This document shows, piece after piece, positions 22,637 through 30,525 of a stretch of 64,000 nucleotides of DNA. Made by a program: the position numbers and the translations under genes. The notes beneath the pieces were generated by a model that searched no databases, had not been told where the DNA came from, and worked only from the letters and a program-made list of their open reading frames with translations. Source of the DNA: Deltaproteobacteria bacterium (GTDB lineage: Bacteria; Myxococcota_A; UBA796; UBA2385); NCBI GenBank assembly GCA_016792625.1, contig JAEUKK010000126.1, positions 1 through 64,000 on the forward strand, read 5' to 3'. Position 1 is the first letter of the stretch. The number at the start of each line of letters is the position of its first letter.

Positions 22637-24028
22637 TCAGCCGCCGTCGGCGGCCTCGGCGCCTTCGGGCTCGGCTGCTTCACCCGGCTCGGTGGGCAGC
22701 GGGTCTTCGGCGCCCATGTAGCCGAGGGCTTCGAGCGCCTCTTGCAGCTCGTCGGTCATCGCCTTCCCGACCGGCGCGAGCCGTCGGCCGGGCACCCGAA
22801 GCGCCCAAGCCCCGCGGGACATGCGGAGCTTCGCGTCGGCGTGCGGGAACGGGAGTCGGGCGAGCGGTGCGTCTTCGGCCGTGCTCTGGCTGATGTCGAA
22901 GCTGGAGAAGCCTGCGCCGAAGGCCTCGTCATCCCAGATGCCCTTGATTTTGCCATCGGGGCTCAACGCAACTTTGCCCTGCCGTTGGGCGACGAGGGGG
23001 AGCGGGTCGTTGAGCTTGACGGGCCAGTCGTGGTCGATGCCCAGGCTCTGGGTCACGAGGTCCGGGATCATCGTGTTGTTCATGATCGGCGGGAGGGTCA
23101 GGTCCGTCCCGGTGACGATGAGGGGCACGCGGGTCAGGGGCTCGAAGACCCACTGCTCGTGGCCCACGAGTCCATGCTCCCCAAGCAGCTCGCCGTGGTC
23201 CGAGGTGAGCACCACGAGGCTGTTCTCGCGGTGTTCGCCCAGCGCCTCGAGCACCGCGCCCAGGACCCGGTCGGTGTCTTCGACCGAGGCGTAGTAGCCG
23301 CGGCGGTACAGGTCCTGGTCGTCTTCGTCGCCCTGCTGGGCATCTTCGATGTGCAGCCCTCGGGTCTGGGCGACCTGCTTGGGGCGGATGCCCCACCGAC
23401 GGCAGGCCTTGGGAGAGGGGCGCAGCGGGTGGTGCGGGCCGAGCAGGTGGACATACACAAAGTTGGGACGCCCGGTCAGGTCCCCCGGATCATCCCACTC
23501 ATCGACCTCCTCGCCAAGTTTGCGGGCGAGGTTGCGGTCACCCGTGGGGTTCCACGCGTCAAATCCCCGGTCCAGCCCGAGGCCCTGGTTGAGCATGCTG
23601 TTGTTGTGAAACGAGACCGTGTGGTAGCCCGCCCCTTTGAGGACCTCGGCGAGCATGGGGAGCGCGGGTGCCGGCGCATAGGTCTCTTTGCTCATGTCCA
23701 TGAAGCGCGGGAACGGAAAGTCCCAGCCGTGTGCGCGGACAGGCGCACCGGTGAACATGGAGATCACGCTGGGGACCGTCCAGGTCGCGCCGGACCACGC
23801 GAGGGCCGGGCTTTGGCCTTGCGCCTTGAGCTTGCGCAGATTCGGAGTGCGCGCGAGGCTCATGGCGTCGGCCCGCAGCGTGTCAATCACGATGAACACG
23901 ACGTTTTTGGGGCGTTTCGCGCCAGCGGCCGCCGGGCCGCTCGCCGCTTCAGGCCTGTCCAACAGGCCTCCGCAGCCCACCATCGCCAGCAGCGCCAAAC
24001 CCCCCGCAACGCTCTCCTTCGAGATCAC
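22637..24028 (-). CDS. Sulfatase/alkaline-phosphatase-fold lipoprotein
   Basis: The product has 463 residues. A lipoprotein signal (VAGGLALLAMVGC) puts it in the periplasm or at the outer membrane. The fold is recognised by NVVFIVIDTLRADAM (metal Asp), SGATWTVPSVISMFTG, LTSDHGELLGEHG (metal Asp-His) and ...GYM near the end. The nucleophile position carries Thr (T-x-P-S) instead of the Cys/Ser-x-P-x-R of formylglycine sulfatases, which is closer to phosphoethanolamine transferase/LtaS-type enzymes. A phospho- or sulfo-hydrolase or transferase of envelope glycans or lipids is plausible. The GTG at 24028 overlaps the stop of the SRPBCC gene (GTGA). Confidence 0.85.
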   Translation of the reverse strand: MISKESVAGGLALLAMVGCGGLLDRPEAASGPAAAGAKRPKNVVFIVIDTLRADAMSLARTPNLRKLKAQGQSPALAWSGATWTVPSVISMFTGAPVRAHGWDFPFPRFMDMSKETYAPAPALPMLAEVLKGAGYHTVSFHNNSMLNQGLGLDRGFDAWNPTGDRNLARKLGEEVDEWDDPGDLTGRPNFVYVHLLGPHHPLRPSPKACRRWGIRPKQVAQTRGLHIEDAQQGDEDDQDLYRRGYYASVEDTDRVLGAVLEALGEHRENSLVVLTSDHGELLGEHGLVGHEQWVFEPLTRVPLIVTGTDLTLPPIMNNTMIPDLVTQSLGIDHDWPVKLNDPLPLVAQRQGKVALSPDGKIKGIWDDEAFGAGFSSFDISQSTAEDAPLARLPFPHADAKLRMSRGAWALRVPGRRLAPVGKAMTDELQEALEALGYMGAEDPLPTEPGEAAEPEGAEAADGG

Positions 24029-24645
24029 TTCGCAGCCTCCGCCCGGCGCTTCATGCCGCTCACCATCTCGACCGCGCTGCTGTAGGCCACCCGTTTTTTG
24101 GCCCAGTCGGGCAGGGGGCTGCTGGCGTCGGCCTTTGCGCGGTAGACGAGGCGGGAGTGGCCTGGGCTCGTCGCATACGCTTGGTAGCTCCCCGCGGTGG
24201 ACTTCAAATCGTTTGGCTTGGACGTGTCGAGGCTGTACACGCACCAGCCTGCGGCGAGATCGTACTCGTAGAGCACGTGAAAACTCAGGGTGTAGGGGCC
24301 CATGCCGGCCTCCCACCTCGCGCCGGTCAGGCCGGGCTCCCGGCGGTAGACCTCGAGGACCTTAAGCCCGCTGACCTCTTTTTTGCGAGGTGGCAGATCG
24401 AGGACGGCGGCCATGACCTTGTCTGGCGGCGCCGCGACGTCGACGAAGGCGACCGTTTCGCCGGTCGATCCGCCGTATCGAACGACGACTTGACCCGCCT
24501 GGAGCTGCGCGAGCTCCTCCGCGTTCGCAGTGACCGGCTTGGGTGGGGCCGGCAAGGCGAGGGCTGGGCCCGCGCTGGTGATGGGAAGGGCGATCAGCAC
24601 GCCAAGGATGGCGGCGCGCGCGGCGCGACGAAGGTGGGTCAGCAT
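24025..24645 (-). CDS. Secreted SRPBCC/START-like protein
   Basis: The product has 206 residues. A signal peptide (ILGVLIALPITSAGPALA) is followed by a START/polyketide-cyclase-like helix-grip pattern: AFVDVAAPPDKVMAAVLDLP, then LTGARWEAGMGPYTLSFHVLYEY, SYQAYATSPGHSRLVYRAKAD, and a long C-terminal helix. Such domains bind hydrophobic ligands, so a periplasmic lipid carrier is one option. It lies between the M50-type protease and the sulfatase-fold lipoprotein in one operon, with a GTGA overlap to the latter. Confidence 0.75.
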   Translation of the reverse strand: MLTHLRRAARAAILGVLIALPITSAGPALALPAPPKPVTANAEELAQLQAGQVVVRYGGSTGETVAFVDVAAPPDKVMAAVLDLPPRKKEVSGLKVLEVYRREPGLTGARWEAGMGPYTLSFHVLYEYDLAAGWCVYSLDTSKPNDLKSTAGSYQAYATSPGHSRLVYRAKADASSPLPDWAKKRVAYSSAVEMVSGMKRRAEAAK

Positions 24646-24664
24646 AGGTCGCCCTCTTTGCCGG

Positions 24665-25498
24665 CTAAACGAGCCAACGACGGTAAAGCCAAAGGATGAA
24701 CGCGCCAGACGCCAGCCACATGCCGCCCCAGGCTGCGGCGGCCACGCCGGTGCGCGCTTCGAGCAGGTCGGCGTCGGTGGTCAGCCCTGCGCCGCCGAAC
24801 ACGTCGCCGAACAAGTCGACCGCGGCGTAGAAGGTGCACATCCATCCGATGAGGCGCATCACCCACTCGGCCAGCGCGGGCGGTGACCGGGCCGCGAGGC
24901 CCAACAAACAGACCCCGCCGAGCAAGACGAGCGAGTAGCCGAGGGCGCTGAGCTGCAGCCAGGTGAGCGCGACCAAGACGAGCGCGCTGCCGAGCAGCGC
25001 TGCCGCGAGGTGCCCCCCGCCTTGCACTTTGAGGATGCGGAGCAGCAACAGGCCGCAGAGCATGCTGCCCAAGTAGCCCCCGTTCAGCACGGCGACCTGC
25101 GCCCCGCCTTGGGTGAGCGCTAAGCCGGATCCGTCGGGGTGAACGACGATGGCGTGGACCGTTCCGCCTGTCGCCACACAAGCCACAGCATGGCCGAGCT
25201 CGTGGAAGACGACGGTCAGCAGGCGGATGGGGAGCGCGAGCGGAGTCTGCCAACCCAAAACAACCGCGCCCCACACAAGGACGAGCAGCACGCTGCGCAG
25301 GCCGCTGTGCTCGTGCCAGGCCGGGCTCGGCGGGGGCAGCGCGGGCTCGGCGGCGCGCTCCTCGAAGCGCAGGGTTGCGGTCTGCAAGCTGGGTAGGGGG
25401 GTGTCCCGGCGCGCACGTCGATCCGCGGCGGGCCCGCGCCCGCCGGGGGCGCGCAGCGGCCGAGAGCTCAACGACCAGGTGTCCACGCCTTGAGTCAT
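24665..25498 (-). CDS. M50B-like membrane metalloprotease
   Basis: The product has 277 residues with a basic, disordered N-terminus (~75 residues) and about six or seven transmembrane segments. The zinc motif VVFHELGHAVA lies in the second hydrophobic stretch, and the second-site region VAVLNGGYLGSMLCG follows, as in the peptidase M50B (PF13398-type) family. Substrate unknown. Members may be site-2-type proteases or unrelated membrane proteins with the motif. The ATG at 25498 is chosen because it begins the MTQGVDTWSLSSRP run; it is the first gene of a three-gene leftward operon and diverges from the lytic transglycosylase gene. Confidence 0.8.
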   Translation of the reverse strand: MTQGVDTWSLSSRPLRAPGGRGPAADRRARRDTPLPSLQTATLRFEERAAEPALPPPSPAWHEHSGLRSVLLVLVWGAVVLGWQTPLALPIRLLTVVFHELGHAVACVATGGTVHAIVVHPDGSGLALTQGGAQVAVLNGGYLGSMLCGLLLLRILKVQGGGHLAAALLGSALVLVALTWLQLSALGYSLVLLGGVCLLGLAARSPPALAEWVMRLIGWMCTFYAAVDLFGDVFGGAGLTTDADLLEARTGVAAAAWGGMWLASGAFILWLYRRWLV

Positions 25499-25685
25499 GC
25501 CGCGAGGGTAGCCCGCGGCAGGCTGGGCGGGAAGCCTGGCCTGGCGCACCATCGCCCGCCCCCGCAGACAGCGCCGCGATTCCTCGTTAACTCGACGCTT
25601 GGCGCGTCAAGGGCCCGCCCCGGGTTCGGTCGACCTCTCCGCACAACAACAGCTTCAGCCGCGATGTTCTCGCCCTGGGTGCCCC

Positions 25686-28049
25686 ATGATTCGTCCCCGC
25701 ATCGCCGCTGCGACCGTCGCCGGCATCCTCATGGCTGGGGTCATCTGCGCCCAAGCCTGGGCCGGGTGGAGGACGGGGCGCGGGGGCGTCGACGGCGGCG
25801 CCGCTCCGGCCGAGCTGGGCGCCGAGGCGCCGCCCGCGCCCGCCTCTGCGGTGCTGGGCCCGGGGTTTATGGAGCCGACCATGCCGTACAGCGGCGCGCT
25901 CGCCGCGGCGCTGGCCCGACGCGACCATGACGAAGCCGCGAAGCTGTTGGTGGCCTTCGACAAGCAGCGGCTGAGGGGCGCGCAGATCCGCAACCACGCC
26001 TTTGTCACCGCCTGGACGCTGATCCGCGCAGGGCGGACCCAAGAGGCGGTGGGGCTGACTGACCTGGTCGAGCAAGCAGAGGACGCGCCGCCAGACCACC
26101 GCGCGCTCGTGGTCGCTGAGCTCAAGCTCGCCGCTGGCGACGCGAACGGCGCGGTCGCGGCCCTCAACCAGCTGAGCGGCGGGACGCGCGCCGCCGTGCG
26201 GGCCGAGCTGCTCCGCGCCAACGCGCAGATCAAGCTCGGTGGCACCAAAGCTGCCAGCGACATTTGGGAGGCCTTGGTTACCCGGCCAGATCCCTCCGAG
26301 GGCTCGGATCAAGCCCTGCTCGCGTTGGCCCAACGCAAGGGCATGGGCAGCAAAGAGGCCTACGCGCTCCTCCGGCGGCTGTGGTCGCGTTACCCGCGCA
26401 CCGGCCCCGGGAAAGAGGCGGATCGCCTGCTCACCGCCAACTACCCTGGGCGTGGGCCGACCGACCTGGAGCTCGCCCTCCGAGGCGAGGCGATCATGGA
26501 CGCGGGCGACTTTGGCGCCGCGATCACCTTGCTGCAGCCACTTGTCGCGCGCATCGACCAAGCAGACGAGGCGGCGTGCATCGCTTGGTACACCGTCGGC
26601 CGGTCACAATTCAAGAAGAACAATGTCAGCGCCGCAGCCGCGATGTTGGTCCCTGCGGGCCAGCGCTGCGCGTCCATTGACAAGGATCGAGGGGCACGGG
26701 CGTTGTACGTGGCCGGCATGGCCCACGAGCGCAAGAAGGAATGGACCCTCGCTGGCCAAGCGTTCGGGCTCATCCCGGCGCTCTACGCTGGGCACAACAT
26801 GGCCGACGATGGCTACGCTCGCGGTGGGATTGCGTGGCAACAAGCCGGTGAACCCGCGCGCGCGATCGACATGTGGGAGCGCCAAGTTAAGGAGTACCCG
26901 CAGGGTGACCTGACCGCTGAGGCCTGGTGGCGGCTCGCGTGGAACGCCTATCTCGCCGGTGACGCGCGGACGGCGATTCGGCATGCTGACGCACTTGTCG
27001 AAAATATCGACCCAGTGGGTGATCCCGTCCACTACTACGCGGGTCGGTATTGGCGCGGCCGCTGGCGGCTGTACCCCGACTACGCCGAGCCGACGCGGCT
27101 GAGCACCTCTTCCGCGGACCGCACCGAAGGCATCGCGCTGCTTTTGGCCCTGTGCGCCGAAGCGCCGACCCAGTTCTACAGCTTGTTGGCGTCGAGCCGG
27201 CTCTCCGAGCTGGCCCCCGAGCGAACCGCCCAGGTCGAACGGCCCGCCCCCGTAGGCTCGCCCGGGACCTGGACGGTGCGCGAGACCTTCGTGCAGCATC
27301 CGTCGATCTCCGCTGGGGTGGCCTTGATGCGGCTGGGCTTGGTCGGCGACGCCCTCCACGAGCTCGAGGGCTTCCCCAAGGCTGAGCTCTCCCCCTCTGA
27401 GTTTGCGCTGATCAACGAGGTGCGCGCCCTCAAGGAGCCCCTCGTCGCCCACGACGCGCTGCACAAGTACCTGCTCGAGCGCCCCGCCTCGACGCTTGGC
27501 CCAGACCGGGACCGCATCCTTCGGCAAGCCTACCCCAACACATGGTGGCCCGAGGTGCAGGTCGCGGCCGGCGGGTACACGAAGCGGATGGACCCGCGCG
27601 TCTTCCACGCCCTTGTGCGCGAGGAGAGCTCGTTCAACCCCAACGCGACGTCTTGGGCGGGAGCCAAGGGCCTCTCACAGCTGATGCCAGCCACCGCGCG
27701 CCACGTCGCGGGAAAGATGGGCATCTCGCTGGGGAGTAACGGGATCCTCGACCCGAAAAAGAACCTCGCGATCGGCGCCTACTATCTCGACTACCTGCAC
27801 GGCTACTTCAACGGCAACCCCTTCCTCGCGGTCCCCGCCTACAACGCCGGCGAAGGAAACGTGGGCCACTGGGCCAAGACCTGGGGCGCTCGCCCCACCG
27901 ATGAGTTCGTCGAGGCGATCCCCATCCGCGAGACTCGCCACTATGTCAAGCGAGTCCTGGGTACGTACCAGCTCTATCGTGTGATGTGGTCCGACGGCGC
28001 GGTCTTCCCCGACTGGAGCCCCTACAACCACAAGGCGTGGAAGAAGTAG
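25686..28049 (+). CDS. Soluble lytic murein transglycosylase (Slt70-like)
   Basis: The product has 787 residues, somewhat longer than Slt70. A signal (MIRPRIAAATVAGILMAGVICAQAWA) is followed by an alpha-superhelical region with TPR-like repeats (~50-590). The C-terminal SLT domain begins at RVFHALVREESSFNP with the catalytic Glu. It continues with WAGAKGLSQLMPATARHVA, LAIGAYYLDYL, VPAYNAGEGNVGHW and IRETRHYVKRVLGTYQLY, all standard motif blocks. The enzyme cleaves glycan strands of peptidoglycan with 1,6-anhydro product. The ATG at 25686 opens on the signal. It converges on a lipoprotein gene with a 33-bp gap. Confidence 0.93.
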   Translation: MIRPRIAAATVAGILMAGVICAQAWAGWRTGRGGVDGGAAPAELGAEAPPAPASAVLGPGFMEPTMPYSGALAAALARRDHDEAAKLLVAFDKQRLRGAQIRNHAFVTAWTLIRAGRTQEAVGLTDLVEQAEDAPPDHRALVVAELKLAAGDANGAVAALNQLSGGTRAAVRAELLRANAQIKLGGTKAASDIWEALVTRPDPSEGSDQALLALAQRKGMGSKEAYALLRRLWSRYPRTGPGKEADRLLTANYPGRGPTDLELALRGEAIMDAGDFGAAITLLQPLVARIDQADEAACIAWYTVGRSQFKKNNVSAAAAMLVPAGQRCASIDKDRGARALYVAGMAHERKKEWTLAGQAFGLIPALYAGHNMADDGYARGGIAWQQAGEPARAIDMWERQVKEYPQGDLTAEAWWRLAWNAYLAGDARTAIRHADALVENIDPVGDPVHYYAGRYWRGRWRLYPDYAEPTRLSTSSADRTEGIALLLALCAEAPTQFYSLLASSRLSELAPERTAQVERPAPVGSPGTWTVRETFVQHPSISAGVALMRLGLVGDALHELEGFPKAELSPSEFALINEVRALKEPLVAHDALHKYLLERPASTLGPDRDRILRQAYPNTWWPEVQVAAGGYTKRMDPRVFHALVREESSFNPNATSWAGAKGLSQLMPATARHVAGKMGISLGSNGILDPKKNLAIGAYYLDYLHGYFNGNPFLAVPAYNAGEGNVGHWAKTWGARPTDEFVEAIPIRETRHYVKRVLGTYQLYRVMWSDGAVFPDWSPYNHKAWKK

Positions 28050-28082
28050 GCGAGCAGTCGTTTCTGGGCTTCGACCTGCCCG

Positions 28083-28916
28083 TTACGGCCGACCGTCGGC
28101 GCACAACGCCTCGGTCTCCTCGTCCCACTTGGCGAGGTTGTTGAGCAGGAGCCGCTGGGCCCCCTCCGACTCCGAGTCGATCCCTGCTCCAAAGTCGGCC
28201 TGCCTCCAAATCGCATAGGCATGGAGGATCTCGCCGTTGCCGATCTTGTGGTACATCTCGATTTGGTAGTCTTGGTCGAGGCTCGTGCCATCCTTCTCGA
28301 AGACCGCAGCGGACGGGATGTAGGCCCGGGCGATCAACGTCTCGCCGAAGGGGCTCTGCTCCGCGTCGATCACGGGGACCTTGCGCAGCGTTCCATGAAC
28401 CTCGGAGCTGTACGACTTCCCGAGGATGGTGGCTGTATAGTCTACCTCCCAACGCAACAGATCTTCGTCCCCGCGAACGTAGGCGGGTTTGTCGGTGATG
28501 AAGGTGCGGCTGTAGGTCTCATAAGCGTCGGGGTAGAGCTCTTTCTGATCATCATGGTAGAGGACCTTTTCGAGCTGACCCATGCTGCACTTGAGGGGGC
28601 GCAGCATGTACACGCCGGCCGCCCGGCCGAGCTCGGGGGCCTCGACCTCTGCGGTGCCCAGGGCCTCGCTGTCGAGGCGCGACAAGGTGCCGTCTTGGGT
28701 GTCCTCAAGGGTGTTCCCTTCCGCGGCCGCGTGCAGGTTGCGGAAGCCCTCGGCGAGCTGCTCCGGCTCTGCCTGATCGATCTCCGAGAAGAACCACGGG
28801 AACAAGCGATCCAGCTCCTTCGGCGCTGGCTCCAGCTTGCGGCAGCCCCCGACGACCAGCGCGAGGACGGGGATGCACAAGCCTGGGCGCGCGAGCGTGG
28901 CGTTGCGAAGGTACAT
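28083..28916 (-). CDS. Lipoprotein of unknown function
   Basis: The product has 277 residues. The N-terminus is a lipoprotein signal (LCIPVLALVVGGC, Cys25). The mature region is mixed alpha/beta with no recognised family. Acidic stretches are seen around residues 65-85. The section ATILGKSYSSEVHGTLRKVPVIDAEQSPFGETLIARAYIP looks beta-rich. GAGG 7 nt before the ATG supports the start. It diverges from the M20 peptidase gene, sharing a 103-bp gap with a palindromic ACTATAC-like -10 candidate. Confidence 0.7.
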   Translation of the reverse strand: MYLRNATLARPGLCIPVLALVVGGCRKLEPAPKELDRLFPWFFSEIDQAEPEQLAEGFRNLHAAAEGNTLEDTQDGTLSRLDSEALGTAEVEAPELGRAAGVYMLRPLKCSMGQLEKVLYHDDQKELYPDAYETYSRTFITDKPAYVRGDEDLLRWEVDYTATILGKSYSSEVHGTLRKVPVIDAEQSPFGETLIARAYIPSAAVFEKDGTSLDQDYQIEMYHKIGNGEILHAYAIWRQADFGAGIDSESEGAQRLLLNNLAKWDEETEALCADGRP

Positions 28917-29019
28917 GGCGGGTCCTCGGCGAAGGGGCATGCGTTTGCGGCGGGTCGGGTCGACGCCCCGGTTGTGGCCGTCCCGCACACTATACGCTCT
29001 GCGCCGCACAGGAGCCCAC

Positions 29020-30423
29020 ATGCGCGCCCCGCTCGCCACGCTGCCCTTTTGGGCCACCGCGCTCTGGTTGCCCGTCGCGGTCGCCGCGCCCGCCGAGCCA
29101 GATTGGGCCGCGGCGGGGGCCGAGACCGCCCGCCTGCTCAGCGCATACCTCCAGGTCGACACCACCGCTCCCCCCGGGGGTGAGCTCGCCGGGGCCCGTC
29201 ACCTGGCCGAGGTCCTCGCCGCCGATGGCATCCTCGCCGAGGTCGACGAGTTCGCGCCTGGGCGCGCCAACCTGGTCGCGCGCCTCCCTGCTCGGCGCCC
29301 CAGCGGTGCGGGGGCGGTCTGTCTACTCTCCCATATTGACGTCGTGACGGCCGTTCCTGCCCGGTGGGACCACCCTCCCCTCTCCGGCCACATCGACGCG
29401 GACGGGGTCGTCTGGGGCCGCGGCGCCCTCGACATGAAGGGCATGGGGGCCGTGGAGCTCGAGGTTCTGCTCCTCCTCGCGCGGCAGGGGGTGGAGCTCG
29501 ACCGGGACGTCGTCCTGCTCGCCGTCGCAGATGAGGAGGTCGACAACCAAGGCATCCTCCGCGCGATCTCCCGCTGGGAGCAGATCGGCTGCACCCACGC
29601 GGTCAACGAAGGAGGCGTGGGCATCCAGGACATGTTCTTCGAAGGCCAGGTGGTCTTCCCAATCTCCGTGGGGGAGAAGGGGTACGTCTGGGGTCAAGTG
29701 GTCGCGGAGGGGGAACCTGGGCACGGATCCACTCCAATCCCCGACCGAGCGCCGGAGCGGCTCGTCCGCGCCTGGGAGGCCTTGGCCGCCCACGACCCGA
29801 AGCCCCACTGGGACCCTGCGCTGATCACGCTTCTGGACGCGGTGGGCGCGCAGAGGGGCGGGCTCCCTGGCTTCATCCTGCAGCGACCGGCGCTGGTGCG
29901 GCTGCTGCTGCGTCGGAAGTTGATGGGCAACCCGCTGACCCGGGCCGTGCTCACCGACACCATCCATGTGACGGGCTTCTCCGGGGCCGAGATGCCGAAT
30001 GTCGTGCCGGCCGAGGTCCGCGCGAACGTTGACGCGCGGATCCTCCCGGGGACCACCCCAGATCAGCACATCGCAGTGATTAACGAGCTGCTCGATGATC
30101 TCGAGGGTGTGCGCTTTGAACTCCGATCGACAACGCCCGGTGGATCGAGCCCAGTCGACGACCCCTTTTACGCCGCGCTCGCAGCGCAGCTCGAGGCAGA
30201 GGGCGCGCAGATCGCGGTCGGGCCGGCCATCTCGCCAGGCTTCACCGACTCGATTCACCTCCGGCGGATCGGCGTGCACGCGTACGGGCTGGTGCCCTTC
30301 ATCCTGACCGAAGAGGAGCTTCGCACCATGCACGGCGACAACGAGCGCGTGTCGACCACGAACCTCGAGCGGGGTGTGCGGGTGCTCTACCGGGCGCTGA
30401 TCGCCCTCGCCGGGCCCAAATAG
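29020..30423 (+). CDS. Exported M20-family zinc peptidase
   Basis: The product has 467 residues with an N-terminal signal (FWATALWLPVAVAAPAEP). The metal ligands and catalytic residues of M20 are visible: SHIDVV (His105, Asp107), GALDMKG (Asp138), VADEEVDN (Glu172 catalytic, Glu173), and a late His in GFTDSIHLRRIG. The dimerisation/lid region EPGHGSTPIPDRAPERL is typical of the CPG2/carnosinase branch. It would hydrolyse peptides or N-acyl amino acids in the periplasm. A TATACG lies 29 bp upstream of the ATG but no good -35 accompanies it. The gene appears monocistronic. Confidence 0.9.
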   Translation: MRAPLATLPFWATALWLPVAVAAPAEPDWAAAGAETARLLSAYLQVDTTAPPGGELAGARHLAEVLAADGILAEVDEFAPGRANLVARLPARRPSGAGAVCLLSHIDVVTAVPARWDHPPLSGHIDADGVVWGRGALDMKGMGAVELEVLLLLARQGVELDRDVVLLAVADEEVDNQGILRAISRWEQIGCTHAVNEGGVGIQDMFFEGQVVFPISVGEKGYVWGQVVAEGEPGHGSTPIPDRAPERLVRAWEALAAHDPKPHWDPALITLLDAVGAQRGGLPGFILQRPALVRLLLRRKLMGNPLTRAVLTDTIHVTGFSGAEMPNVVPAEVRANVDARILPGTTPDQHIAVINELLDDLEGVRFELRSTTPGGSSPVDDPFYAALAAQLEAEGAQIAVGPAISPGFTDSIHLRRIGVHAYGLVPFILTEEELRTMHGDNERVSTTNLERGVRVLYRALIALAGPK

Positions 30424-30437
30424 CGGTCAACTATTGT

Positions 30438-30460
30438 CGAAGTCGGGGGCTTCGTTGTTT
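30438..30460 (+). terminator. Short terminator-like hairpin
   Basis: CGAAG (30438-30442) and CTTCG (30450-30454) enclose a 7-nt G-rich loop and are followed by TTGTTT. It lies 15 bp after the M20 peptidase stop. Confidence 0.4.
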
Positions 30461-30525
30461 CACCCCTGTACGAAGGCGGGCGGGCCGGCTACGCAGGGCT
30501 GGCGTGGTGGTCGGGCGCCCCCGCG

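Noticed and set aside
28980..29015. Sigma-70 promoter at TATACG before the M20 peptidase gene
   Set aside because: A -10-like hexamer is present, but no -35 lies at 16-18 bp; only noted in the gene entry.
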